This document shows, piece by piece, positions 34,671 through 46,294 of a DNA stretch of 64,000 nucleotides (position 1 is the stretch's first letter; the number at the start of each line of letters is the position of its first letter). This DNA comes from Condylostoma magnum. Its lineage: Eukaryota > Ciliophora > Heterotrichea > Heterotrichida > Condylostomatidae. Made by a program: the position numbers and the translations under genes. The notes under the pieces are model-generated. The model searched no databases. It was not told the DNA's origin and saw only the letters and a program-made list of their open reading frames with translations. The stretch lies in contig CAKKTI010000080.1 of assembly GCA_920105805.1 (NCBI GenBank), positions 2,825 through 66,824 of the forward strand. The letters run 5' to 3'.

Positions 34671-36464
34671 TTATATATGTAATATTTCGCCTTCTATCAA
34701 CTTCTCTTTCAGCAGCAAGTTACTTTAAGATTGTATATGTTTTCATAAGATAAGATTATTGAATCTTTCAACTTCAAAAAATTATTGATAGTATGTAATG
34801 TTGCTATCATTAGGGAAAATTCTTTCAAAATATCCTTTTCTGTAGAATTCTTCCTCTGAGTCAATTAAAATCTGTAAATCGTCTTACTTTATTTCATAGT
34901 TGTTCTATTTAAAGATGTTAATATTTCTAGTTCTGTCTAATATTATATTAAACTACTTCTTTTCATATGGCTAAATCCCAATCAATGTAAAAGTATCGCA
35001 CATCAGTGATGTTTTTATTTCTTTATCTAAACTAGAACTACTGCTTAGAGATGGGGCAACGTTAACTTCTAGAATCCAAGGTCTTAATTACTTATCTATC
35101 AAAACATCAAATCCATACAACTCATAGCACTATTATTAAAACTTTGTGTATTTTGAAGTAGATTATATTATGTATGGTTCAACTGATATAAGGGTTTTTA
35201 TAATTAAATCCTTTATCCTATTTAGAGTTCCTTCTCAATCTAATTCCAACTCTTAGAACTTCTTTTTTAAATCTGAAAGCTTCCATTTACTATTCTATTC
35301 ATTTTCACTACAATTCTTTGTAAAATTAGTAGCATTTTTATTTACACTGTAATTAGTTAAATGTACAAATCTTTACTTTAATGTTTTTTTACTATTAGAA
35401 TACTTTTAGGTAGCGAATCTGACTAAGCCTTCCTCATACAAATATACTCTTAAAGGATTAAAACTAGTTACACATACATAAAGCCTAAGATCATACTTCA
35501 ATTCATTTATTGTGTGAGGGTTTTTCAAGTACTTGGATACAATATAACCTCCTCTTTTCTTAATCCTGGTCTTAGACGATAATAATTTTATACCTCTTCC
35601 ACAAGATGATGCAGATGGTTTATATATCCATAAGGCTTTATTGTCTTGCATCTGTTCTTTCCTAAGTCTTTTGTAGTCATGCGGTAAAATATAGGTAGAA
35701 GGTGCAATATCATAGTCATATGGAAACTGCTTTTTAAGTCTATAAATATTCCTTCACATATTATCCTTTCTACCCAACTGCCAGGATCCTGGAAAGTGAT
35801 TATACTTCTAACTACTACTTAACCTGTGTAGCAGTTTAGGATGGGGTAGTCCTCCAATAAATATACTATAATTACTCCCTTCAGTCTATATTAGTCCATT
35901 ATGGACAAAAGAGTTCACTACACAGTTGTATGTATGAGTTTTTTAACTTATTTTAAAATACAACTAACTTTTGCCTTAAGTACATCTAGAATTTATCCTT
36001 GAACCCTTATTACATTAAGACGGATAATCAAACAAGACTGTAGGCTGTGTTTTATTATATATAGGAGTTACAAAGCATACAGTTTAAGATTGCAATTTAC
36101 AGTCCTCTATATAATTATTAGACTCGTCAGATGATAATTCTAAATTCTTCTATACTCCTGTGATTGGATTAGTTTTCTAGGATCTACAATTTCTCTGTAT
36201 TTTAAGTGAAGGAATATCAGTTAAATGCATTCTAGCTCTGGAGTTAACCTGTGACAGTTATCGTTTAATAGGCTATCTAGGAGTAGCTGAAGACTATGGC
36301 CTAGGAGTCATTTTTTTAACTTCCTAATTTTACAACGTTTTCATAGGTCTGAATTTTTTCCATGTAGTTTGAGGCCTTAAAACTTGCCTAGGCTTAAAAA
36401 CTATTTACTTTTGTATATTTGCTGAAGCAGATATAATTCGTATAGGAGTAGGGCAATTTCTCAT
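34671..36464 (-). CDS. Tubulin tyrosine ligase-like (TTLL) glutamylase
   Basis: A 597-residue TTLL enzyme that adds glutamate or glycine chains to tubulin. The N-terminal ~200 residues are basic and disordered. The catalytic region (about 210-480) has the family blocks FPGSWQLGRKDNMWRNIYRL, FDYDIAPSTYILP-type sequence, WIYKPSASSCGRGIKL, ELKYDLRLYVCVTSFNP, RFVHLTNYSVNK, YELYGFDVLID and PWILEVNVAPSLSS. The ATP-grasp lysine and N/E metal ligands are intact, so it should be active. Motifs look closest to the TTLL4/5/7 polyglutamylases. It follows IFT20 on the same strand with an 11 bp gap. Stop TAA at 34671, 4 bp from its convergent neighbour. Confidence 0.92.
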
Positions 36465-36475
36465 TTTTTATTTTA

Positions 36476-36877
36476 CTAATAAACCTAAGCCTCGTTATTT
36501 TTAAGCTTTTCTATCAGTTGCTGCTGCTCTAATTCAACTTTTTACAGACTTTCTAGTTGGTATGTATATCTCTCTAGTTCTGCCAGTTTTTCGTTAATTA
36601 GAAACTACAGCTCTTATTTTCTATTTTTTCTGGCTTCCCCTTCAGCATCTACTTTGTTTCTTAAGCCAACTGCTCTGAGTTTCTCTTGCTCAATTTTTCC
36701 AGCGTGATTATCAAGCACATCTACTAAATTATGCACGATTTCTTGGAATTATTTCATACGGTTGATGAATTCATATGATTCTGTTTATAAAGAAAGACTG
36801 TCGTTATATAAACTAGATTCTAGAATACGGATTTAGTTGTTTTCGTCGAAAGTAATTGAAACTTTATCAGTAGACAT
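36476..36877 (-). CDS. IFT20: Intraflagellar transport protein IFT20
   Basis: A 133-residue protein; human IFT20 has 132. The match covers the whole length: FDENNQIRILESSLYNDSL near the start, FINRMKQFQEIVHNLVDVLD, KIEQEKLRAVGLRNKVDAEG and LERYTYQLESLQKVELEQQQ. It is the Golgi-linked subunit of IFT complex B that carries cargo to cilia. It forms one coiled coil. It ends TAG TAA, with another TAG three codons earlier that would cut only Q-V-Y. It is divergent from a small acylated protein gene over 166 bp that contain a palindromic TATA sequence. Confidence 0.95.
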
Positions 36878-36896
36878 TTTAATTTATGCCGGGATA

Positions 36897-36910
36897 TTTT
36901 ATATATAAAA
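36897..36910. promoter_or_regulatory. Palindromic TATA element in divergent promoter
   Basis: TTTTATATATAAAA, a perfect 14 bp inverted repeat, 19 bp upstream of the IFT20 ATG and within the 166 bp between two divergent genes. Its symmetry would let it serve either direction. Function is inferred. Confidence 0.35.
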
Positions 36911-37043
36911 GTAACTGAAGCTTTTATATGAAAAATGAAAAGAAGGATTAAATAGGCAGGAAAGAGAGTTTTGTGATAATGAATACGAGACTTACTGCTA
37001 AAATGCATACTTAAAATTCCATTTATAAAATCTGAGTAATAAT

Positions 37044-37262
37044 ATGGGTAATACATTAAATCAGGCTGCTTCCTGCCTTTAAAACACACAGTAATTTGTA
37101 TATGATACAGCTTAATAGTGCCATCCCACTAATCAAAGCGATTTCTCAGCCGGATTGTTAGATGAAGAAGATATGAGGCCAGCTGGACTTTTATCTGAAT
37201 AAGAAATATAAAGATTATTAGATGACAGTTAAGATCATCTATCAGAGACAAATAATTCTTAA
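37044..37262 (+). CDS. Small protein with acylation signal
   Basis: A 72-residue protein starting MGNTLNQAASCLQ. Glycine 2, polar residue at 6 and cysteine at 11 fit N-myristoylation plus possible palmitoylation. The body is acidic (LLDEEDMRPAGLLSEQEIQR, DDSQDHLSETNNS) with no known domain; it vaguely resembles small signalling adaptors. It ends TAA TAA. It is divergent from IFT20. Support is from the acylation-type start and composition. Confidence 0.5.
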
Positions 37263-37558
37263 TAAATGTATTGATTTAGGCTTAATATTGTAGTTATTGT
37301 TAAATACAAGATAAAAAATATCTGGTAAATGAGTTTGTTTTATAGTGTTATTCTAAATCAGGCATTTTGTGTATTAAAGTATGTATACTGGATGAAAAGG
37401 ATTAAACGGGAGAAATTATGAAAGTTAATTCAATGTTTTTAGCCTATATTTTATAAAACAAGCTTAAAATTTACAAATATTAATTTATAACAATAACTCT
37501 AACCTGAAAAGCCTTGCTACACCATATACAGAAATTCCATAATGCAATAAATATAAAA

Positions 37559-38050
37559 ATGTACTATAAGGCATACAATGATAATCTAGTTCATAGATTA
37601 GAGCTAGACAAGTAAAATCAAAGACATTAGTAAAGACTAAAAAGAATTAAGAGAACTATAGATGTAAACTCTCCTAATTCTAACTATGGCCCAACTGGGT
37701 AGCACAGATTACGAAGAGTTTAATCTTATGAGATTGAACTAGCAAACAAGAAGCTATTAAACAATTTGAAATAAATAAAAAAAGGTAATCAATGTTTTAT
37801 GAAATTCTTATCACCCTCAGTAAAACGAGAGAACTATTTCCCGTATAGAAATGCCTTACAATAATAATCTATCTATGAGGAAAATAAAAGAATGGTAGAT
37901 AGAATCTCTTCTTAAAGATCCTAAATTTCCTTCAAAAAGTACGAGTTAGATTTTAGAAAGAGAAATCAAGTAGTATGGATAAGATAAAGAGTAAAACTAC
38001 CTCCCTTGTCTACTAAAAGCCAAAAAACAAAGCCAGATATGATTTTTTAG
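37559..38050 (+). CDS. CFAP97-domain (hemingway-like) ciliary protein
   Basis: A 163-residue protein of the CFAP97D1/KIAA1430 type (human CFAP97D1 is 164). The domain covers most of it: YEIELANKKLLNNLKQIKKG, then NQCFMKFLSPSVKRENYF, then YEENKRMVDRISSQRSQIS and YELDFRKRNQVVWIRQR. Relatives are axonemal proteins needed for sperm flagella. An upstream in-frame ATG at 37418 would add 47 residues of unlikely composition, so the ATG at 37559 is preferred. TAG at 38048 is taken as stop. About 45 bp separate it from the convergent sialidase. Confidence 0.75.
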
Positions 38051-38094
38051 TTATAGTAATTATTTGCACATACTTTATATAATCATGTTAATAA

Positions 38095-39156
38095 CTAATC
38101 TAATCTTCCTAAATTCTGAAAAACAATCCTATCAGGCAACATAACAACATCTTTCTCATCACTTTACTCGTACAGAATACCTAAAGACCTATCCGACAAC
38201 ACAACCAAAGAGGAATATCCAGCATACCCAGGATCAACAACTTATTCCACCTTCCAACTTTCTCCATTATCTTCACTCACAAACAGCTCCATATTCTTCC
38301 TATACAAGAAATAGTCCTAAGGCCCAGAGAAATACAGTTTCCCAGTAGTATAGTCCTTAATGGTAGATCCTTCACATCCATCAATAGGCTCCCTCAACTC
38401 GCTGACTCTTTCAGTCTTTTCAAAACTAATACCTTAATCTTTGCTAACAGACTGCAATCTGTACGTCCATAGATCTCTAGAATTAATCATAACACTGCCA
38501 TCAGATAATTCAACAGCTTATCCTTCGTTATTAAAAGTATCCCAGTTTCCTATATCAGTTGCTCCTAGCTTCCATGTACTTCCTTAGTCATCAGAGTACA
38601 TTACATGTCCTTTTGACAACTGCCCATTGAATCTTATATACCCAGTATGATATCCAGGTATAAACACTCTTCCAGTAGATAATTACAGGCCTGCCGGAGG
38701 TCCCAGTCCAATCCATGTCCATTCAGGCAAAGTCACGTTGTATAGTTAGACCGGAGCTTGCCAACTCTCCCCTTGGTCGTCACTATAACTGAAAAGCACA
38801 TCATGATTGTTTCGGCAAAATGGGAGAAGAATTCTTCCGGTCTCCTTTAACTATACTGGAGCAGCGTTTCCTATAACTACTTATTTGTCTTATGTCGTCT
38901 CTGAGTATAGAACTTTTAAATCTGACCAAGTTAAACCGTTATCTTTAGATTTTTTGTAGACTAAATCAGTACCTGTGGAGTCAGCACAGCTGTTGTACCG
39001 AGCCTCTCCCATGGCAAGCAGAGAACCATCTTAAAGAGCTGTCACTGAAGGAATTTTAATACAAAAATAACCTTACTCTCCTCGTGTGAATACTGAAGTG
39101 TAGTTAAAGGACTAAAAGGCTAAGGTATTTATAAGGAGAGGTAAAATAAACACCAT
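38095..39156 (-). CDS. Secreted sialidase (BNR/Asp-box glycosidase)
   Basis: A 353-residue exo-alpha-sialidase-like protein. A signal peptide is likely (MVFILPLLINTLAFQSF). The propeller carries four Asp boxes: SKDNGLTW, SDDQGESW, SDDQGSTW and SEDNGESW. The usual RIP near the start appears as KIPSV, followed by LAMGEARYNSCADST. A catalytic arginine and the YFSGP and SLVVL-type strands are present. It probably removes sialic acids from food or surface glycans in a food vacuole or outside the cell. TAG at 38095 is the likely stop. Its ATG lies close behind the Cys-rich surface protein gene on the same strand. Confidence 0.88.
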
Positions 39157-39172
39157 TTTTCTATAGTAATCA

Positions 39173-40207
39173 CTAAATTAGAATTAATAATGCAAGATAA
39201 CCCAAGAATAGTACATTCAGCTAGAAACTGTTGGGATGTAAGTTCTAGTATTGACTGTAGTATTAATCCAAAAATACTTATAAAGTGCATTCGTCTGCTT
39301 CTTGTATTTCAGATCAGTTGTAAAATTAACTCTGATAAAATATATAGCGATCATAAGTAAGCCTATCAGTGTTGAATTACACACATGAAACTTTAAATCT
39401 GGCCTCTGTATTGCAATTTTATATGTAGTCTGATTTTACATGCTATTTAAGTTGATTTAAATAGTCAATAGCATAGATATCTCCTGGAAACAATTAACAA
39501 TATTTCTACCCAGTTGCATTATAGCCACATGTACAGTCAGCGTAGTATACATTACCATCTTCGTCAGGATTTGAAGCACAATCTTTGTAACTTTCACATT
39601 TAGTAGGAACTGGCTTTGCAGATGTAATAAAATCAGTGCAGTGCTATTCATCACAAAAGCCTGAAATACAAAATTTAGAGCTTTGACTAGAGCAATATTC
39701 TATTACTTATCCGGGCTGTAAAGTAAAGTATTCAACACAAGTGTTGAATAAACACCCCGCGTTATTAACACACTAATCGTCTTATTCACAATAGCCCTAT
39801 TAAGGCTTTATTTAATTATAGCACTTCTTCTGGCCCTGTTCCCCCATACATGCTAACCCTGGGGAACATTCTGACGAGTATACACAAGGTTATCCAAATT
39901 CAAATCCCTTACATTTTCCTACAACACATTTTATACTACCTACACAGTCCTCATCTATATTGCAAGACTCGTTAGGATAAAAAGTACTTAAATCTTGCTA
40001 AATTCTATAATAATTACAGGTTTGTATAGTATCATAGCCTATAGGACTGCAGTATCATTTTTAGTCAAGTTAGTCACACAGCTTTATATAATACGTAGAA
40101 TCTTGATATCGAATACACTCGTTTCTGTTCATCTCAATTTAATCATTATTGCACGCGAATTTAGGGCACTATTCTCCTAGTATTTAACTAATCAAATATA
40201 TCAACAT
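39173..40207 (-). CDS. Cysteine-rich secreted or surface-anchored protein
   Basis: A 344-residue protein with a short hydrophobic start (MLIYLISQILGEQC) acting as signal peptide, and more than 30 cysteines spread over the body in CxxC-like and EGF-like spacings (PNESCNIDEDCVGSIKCVVG, QPCVYSSECSPGLACMGEQG). The C-terminus is hydrophobic (LNVLFLGYLALLILI), suggesting a membrane or GPI anchor. I know similar Cys-rich surface proteins in other ciliates but cannot name a family. TAG at 39173 is taken as stop; TGA and another TAG at 39161 follow in frame, 4 bp before the sialidase ATG. Its own ATG is 10 bp from the divergent MSH2-like ATG. Confidence 0.8.
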
Positions 40208-40217
40208 ATTTTAATAA

Positions 40218-41855
40218 ATGTTTATAGGGGAAGATACAGCTATAGTTCTTGATTTGTTTACTAATCAAGATATAGGACTGTTTAATATGCTGAATGATTG
40301 TAGAACTAAGTCCGGAAGTGTTTTATTGAAGGAATGGATAACTGAACCTCTAACAGATCTTAATGAAATCATTTCGCGGCAAGATAAAGTTGAGCAATTT
40401 CTAGAATAAAACTACAGGCTGCATGAAGTCACTTCATAACTTAAAAAGGTGCAAGACTTAAAAAGTGTTTTTAATAAGTTTGATAGGAAATTCTCTGGGT
40501 AAAAGGATGCTGTAGGGTTATAACAATGTGTCCAATACTACAGATTTGCAAAAGTACTAAAATCTTTAATCTTTGCTCTTTAAGCCTATGATAAGTTCTA
40601 TTATCCCTTCTTTGATAGACATTAGCATGATATTGATAACTTAATTGAACTGGTAGAGCAATCTATAGATTTAAATAGAATTGAGTCGGAAGGAGTCTAT
40701 TTTATAAAGCCTTAGTACTCTGAAGACTTGATAGAGATATATCAGTCTATATAACAGTAAGAAAGTGAGATATAATAGGAAAGGTAATTTATACAGGATA
40801 AATTTGGGTTAGAAAGACAACCTAAGATGATACCTTCAGCTTAATATAGTTTTGTGTTTGAAGTTGATAAGAATAAATGTGATAATGCTATAAGAAATAA
40901 TGCTGCTGATGATTTTAAAATAGTATCATAAAGAAGACATACTAGTTGCATTACTACTTCCCGACTATAGACTTCAATTCGTAAGAAGAAAGTCTCTGAA
41001 TAATAATACGAGTTCAAGCAATAAGCATTGATAGAATAAGTAATTGATCTAGTAGGCAGTTATACTATACTACTTAAGCAACTGTCTAGCTTTATTACAG
41101 AGTTAGATGTTATTATAAGTTTTGTGGAATTGAAAAACTCCATATAAGTTGAGCTTGTACGTCCTATTTTTACTAATGAAAGAAAACTTTATATAAAATA
41201 AGGGTATCATCCTACATTAATAAAATTATCCAGTAACTCTGTGCCTAATGACTGTTGTTTTGATATACAGCAGAATACTCTTAACCTCATAACAGGTCCC
41301 AACATGGGAGGAAAGTCTACATATATGAAATCAGTGGCCCTAATATGCATAATGGCTTAAATAGGATGCTATGTTCCCTGCGAGTTTTGTGAACTTCCTA
41401 TTTTTGATAGTATTTATGCTAGGATTGGGGGCCATGACATTCCTGCTTTAGGATTATCAACCTTCATGGTTGAAATGAAAGAAGTAGTGCATGTTCTATC
41501 CAATGCTACTACTAAGTCTCTGATTTTAATTGATGAAATGGGAAGGGGAACTTCTACTAATGAAGGTGTATCACTTTCTAGAGAAATTACTATCAGACTT
41601 GCTGATTTAGGAATTTTTACTCTATTTGCAACTCATTTTACTGAATTGACTAAAATTCAGCACGAAAGGATCAAAAATTTTAATACTTCTGTGAATTTGA
41701 CGGAATCTGCTATTAAAATGAAGTATATAATTGAATAAGGCCCAATGCCCAGAAGTTATGGTATTGAATTAGCTGAGTTAATGGGATTTAAATCGGAAGT
41801 AATTGAATATGCTAAGAAATTTAGGTCGATTTTTGAAGATTTTAAAGATAGTTAG
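40218..41855 (+). CDS. MSH2-like MutS protein lacking domains I and II
   Basis: A 545-residue MutS homologue that starts directly in the core (lever) domain (LDLFTNQDIGLFNMLNDC) and continues through the clamp to the ATPase. Walker A is TGPNMGGKSTYMKSVALI, followed by MAQIGCYVPCEF, ARIGGHDIPALGLSTFMVEM, Walker B LILIDEMGRGTST and FATHFTEL, all closest to eukaryotic MSH2. The mismatch-binding and connector domains (about 300 residues in MSH2) are absent, and a divergent gene starts only 10 bp upstream, so they are not hidden next door. It could pair with another MSH, or have a non-repair role. Stop TAG at 41853, 7 bp from a convergent gene. Confidence 0.9.
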
Positions 41856-41862
41856 TTGGTAA

Positions 41863-42381
41863 TTAAGATTTATTTACTGCAATAAAGAGTCTAGGTGTTT
41901 TCTATTTGCACCTTATCATGTATTATTATTTGATATTCAAACTTTATGTATTGAGTTCAAGCTTTAGTACCTTTTATCTGTCTTAATTTAGGTACAACAG
42001 AAAATATTAAATTTGCTTAATACTAAAGCTATCTTTCAGTTCAAGACTTCCTTTTAACTTATGTTATATTTACTCTCTGATAAAAAATCAGTCTGAGCTG
42101 ATCCCCAGACCCCCTGTCTCTATGTCACAAAGAGACTAGAATCAATCTTTACTCCTCGTTAACATTTTATCAAATATACACATATGAAGTTTTTCATATA
42201 TAATTCAGTTTAAAGAGTAGCTAATTCATAAAAAACTAGAAGATATTCCTCTAAATTATTGGAAAAGGTTATAGAGATTCTAAGTCTTAAGAATATTATA
42301 TCTAGTTGCTATAAAGCTATTTATAGTAAAAAAGCTTAGAAAGGGATTTATATCGAAACAAACGTAAAAAATTCTCTGCAT
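41863..42381 (-). CDS. Hypothetical protein, weakly supported
   Basis: A 172-residue frame that I do not recognise. The last ~80 residues look like real protein (KGSLELKDSFSIKQIQYFLL, YLNQDRQKVLKLELNTQSLN). The first ~90 are F/I/N/S-rich and could be non-coding. It ends with TAA at 41863, 7 bp from the MSH2-like stop, which matches the tail-to-tail spacing of accepted genes here. The start at 42381 is uncertain. A locally GC-rich stretch (42077-42136) inside it can fold into three short hairpins; I regard that as a by-product of coding sequence. Confidence 0.4.
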
Positions 42382-42540
42382 TTTTTCGACCAACTAAATT
42401 TCAGTATTAGCTAAGCAGATCAAATTTCAACCAAACTAGAAATTCACATAATTTGATAAAAAAAAGAGAAGAAATAAAGGGATTGGAAGAAATAGATAAT
42501 TATATAAGAAAGTTAGGAAATTTAATAGTTATATAAAAAT

Positions 42541-45500
42541 ATGCTTACAAATTAATCAAATATCTCAAGCAATTTCTCCAAGCTATAAGACATCTAGAGT
42601 GATGATTATATGAAAGATGTTATATAAAGCTTTTTCTACAGAGACCTTCCCTTTACTTAGCGAATAATTGCTGCTGAAATCATCAATTAATTTTTAGTAG
42701 TATCAATAATGGAATCTAAAAATCTCTAATTATACAAAGCCAATACTCTTGAAAAGATTGGTGAGCTAGAGGGTCATTGCGAACATGTAATTTCCCTTAA
42801 AACTATAAGAGAATATCTAGTATCATTTTCTCGCGAAGAGGGCAGTATGATAATATGGGATATGAATAATATGAAGTAAATTAGTTGCTTTAACTAGCTA
42901 ATAAACATAAGAAGACTAGAAGCATATGGTTAATTTATATTTGGCTATGATTAGAATTATAAGACAATAACCGTATTTGATATAGATAAAATGGAAAAGG
43001 TATGTGAATTTGAAAGTCCTATTGAAGGGATTAATTTTCTAGTAGGAGTTAAAAGTGGGGTTGCTGTATCTAAATCTAGTGAAAGAAAAATTTACTTATT
43101 AGATATTGAGAATTGATCAGTAGTAGGCTTTCTAGAAGGTCATAGCGATTGTATCAGTGACTTAACAGTACATTAAGAGAAACTTATCTCTTGTAGTAAC
43201 GACTGCACTATTAGAATTTGGAATGTTGATGATATGTCTCAAATAGGAATACTAGAAGGCCACTAATCAACTATATCTCGCATAGCTGTGATTAATGATT
43301 TGCTCATTTCAAAAGATATAACATCAATTTATAGATTGTGGAATCTAGAAACATAGTAACAAGTTAACTCATTTTAAGGTGGCTATGGAGATTTTATTTG
43401 TTTTAAGGGAGTTAATGGTTATTTATTCGAATGCGACAGAAATAATATTCGTTTCTGGTAATTTGACGAAGAATAAAAGAAAAAGACATAATTTGAAGCT
43501 CATTAATATTTTGTTAGTTGTTGTACTATTATTGATAATTTCTTAGTCTCGGGATCAGAGGATACCACAATCAAATTATGAAACATTTCAAACTGGGAGG
43601 AATTCGGGACTCTCAAGGGACATTAAAAAACTGTTAGCTGCCTTATTGAAATTCAAGATTTACTTGCATCAGGATCGAATGATAAAACTATAAGATTATG
43701 GGACATTAAGAAATAAGTATAAGTAGGAGTATTAGAAGGACATGGTGGCAATATAAGAGCTTTGGCAACTTTAGATCAATTCCTAGTTTCTGCATCTACT
43801 GATAAAACTATCAGAGTATGGGATATCTAAGGACTGTAAGAGATATGCTGTATGAAGAGAGATAATCATTAACCAATAAGCCTTGCAGTGGTAAATGGAA
43901 TTATAGCATCAGGAGGATATAATGATTTGATCTTATTATGAGATTATAAATAAAACAAGAAGATTGGGGAACTAAGCACTGGTAATGTACCAGCTTACAC
44001 TTTGACTTCATATAATGATTCACTTATATCAGGATCAGGGAATAATGAAATAATATTTTGAGATATCACACAATAAAAGCAGATTGGATTAATAAAAACA
44101 AAAGCACCAATTAAGTCTACTATAATAATGAAAAACTTACTCATTTGTCTGGACTTTAGTAACTATGTAAGCATTTATACTATTTAAGAATAACTAAAAT
44201 TAACAGAATTCTAATTTGGCCAGTAGACACAATGCCTAGCAGGTAAAGATGGATTACTTATTATTGGATATCGCAATAATATAATTGTTAATAGTATAGA
44301 GTTTAACTATTGAATAGGTGATGGATCATATGATCATATCAATCAAATCAAATAAATTGCAATGGGTAAAAGAACTGCATATGATAAAGCACTCAATAAT
44401 CATGTAATTAATCCTTGTTAGATAAATATTTTACATATTTTGGCCTATTAAGGAAAAGATGAGCTACTTTAAGATGCATTAGAAGCGGGTTGTCTATTTA
44501 TCTAAGCAAAGAATGGGGATACTCCTCTAACAATAGCTTTAGATAAAAAATAGATAAAATGCGTTGAAGTACTCATAAAATATATTGCTGAAATTGAGAA
44601 TAAAACTGAGAAAATAAGAGTACTTAATTTGATTCGTAATGATTTTGTAAGAATTATAAATTTAAACTCAGTTCACTTAGTAACATTTTTTGAGTCATTA
44701 ACTTCGAATTAGATACATTAAGTTAAGTTATTGAATTTACCTCAGCATCTTTCAACGAAATATTAGGTATGAAACTATTAGATTGAAAATGAATCTGCAG
44801 AATATCAAAATGCCAAAAAGAGTGAATCCCTTTCTCAATTAAATTTACTAGAAGGATCTGAAGAAAGCGTTAAAATACTAGATGCTCTATTAGAGATTAA
44901 AAAGACCGAATGCTTGCGCACCGACTTTGTATAATCATTAATTGGATACAAGTTCAATCAATTTTATAAAGCATTTGTTATATTATCAATTCTAAATATA
45001 ATCAATTTAGCTTTTATGATAATGATTACCTTTTATGATGATTTATGAATGAAGACTATTCTGATTTGTCTATTTCTCATTACAAATCTGATATTTGTAG
45101 TCTTTGAGATAATATAAATAGCAACAACTAGATCAAACTATTTCTAATCAATCAAGAACTACTTTGATATCTTAAGAATCATTTTAGCATATGTATGGGG
45201 AGCTAATATGCTATTATATCAATTTGAAAAATCAGACTATATTGATATACTCACCTTCATCGTGCATATCTTATTTTGGTTTGAAGGTTTAACTGCTTTT
45301 AAGATCATAAGCCAAACAAGGTATTACATATGGCTTATATAGCAGGTAGTATAAGATCTAGTAGGGTTCTTTGCTATTATGATTTACTTCCTCCTAGCAT
45401 ATACTACTATCTTTGGTAATACAATCAACCAAGATTTCTTATAAACATTGAAAACATCATATAATTTACTTCTGGGTGATTTCGATGTGGATTCATTTTC

Positions 45501-46014
45501 AAATACTTAATGAATTCTATTTATCATTGGTTCAATGCTACTGCTAGTAGTAATTTTAAACCTTTTAATATCTATCATATCAGAGTCGTTTGATAAGATA
45601 TCATTTGAAAGAATGGAATCAGATTCAAAACTAAGACTAGAACTAATAGCAGAGGTAGAAAACTGCATGTTTTGGAATAGAAACAAAGAAGACTTGAGAT
45701 ATATAACTTCTTATATTAATTATATAGGTGAAGATATTGGAGAAGACGAATGGGAAAGTAGAATCAGACTGCTTTATAAAAATGGAATAGCACTAAAACA
45801 ATAAGCAGAATAAAATAGTATTAAATTTGAGAAATAATTAAAAGAAGTTAAAAAGTAATCAGAATAAACTGACAGTCGATTAGAATAAGTTGAAAAACGG
45901 TTAGATTAAAATGGAAGTCGATTAGAGTAAATGGATTAAAGCGTAAGAGATGAAATTAATAGTCTATCAAACAAGGTTGATCATATACTAGAAATTTTAT
46001 CAAACAACCATTAG
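42541..46014 (+). CDS. WD40-ankyrin-TRP-like cation channel fusion
   Basis: A 1157-residue protein in one frame. Residues ~60-600 are WD40 repeats, about a dozen, enough for two propellers (GHCEHV..., CSNDCTIRIWNVDD, GSNDKTIRLWDIK, SASTDKTIRVWDIQ). Residues ~625-690 are ankyrin-like (NILHILAYQGKDELLQDALE, GDTPLTIALDKKQIKCVEVL). From ~806 a six-helix ion-transport domain follows: S1 YKAFVILSILNIINLAFM, S2 MKTILICLFLITNLIFVV, an S4-S5 stretch FEGLTAFKIISQTRYYIW, pore loop near 976 (LLLGDFDVDSF) and S6 WILFIIGSMLLLVVILNLLI. A coiled coil (~1087-1157, repeated DSRLEQVEKRLDQ-type) ends it. Helices and pore resemble TRPA/TRPV-type channels. TAG at 46012 is the first stop candidate; 46030 and 46048 are alternatives. 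Confidence 0.85.
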
Positions 46015-46294
46015 ATATTAATCAAACTTTAGCAAAATATCATTCTTTAATTACCCTTCACTTAGCAAATAAAGTGTATAATAATTAAAGTATCTAGAAT
46101 TTATATTCAACTGCTTATTAACTGGGCTTTTAACTTAATGTTATAATCTTTGATATAATTAGTGTTATCTAAAATTTATCCACTATTACATTTAGTTTCA
46201 TCATATAAATTATTAATCATCCTAATAGAATCCATTATAAAAGAAATATTATAATAAGATTCATGCTTTTAGAGTAGGTAAAATCCTTAAAACA

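Noticed and set aside
42077-42136. Three consecutive short hairpins in a locally GC-rich patch, suggesting a structured RNA
   Set aside because: Stems are only 5-6 bp, no snRNA, snoRNA or tRNA signature was found, and the patch fits a minus-strand coding frame that ends at the expected distance from the MSH2-like gene.
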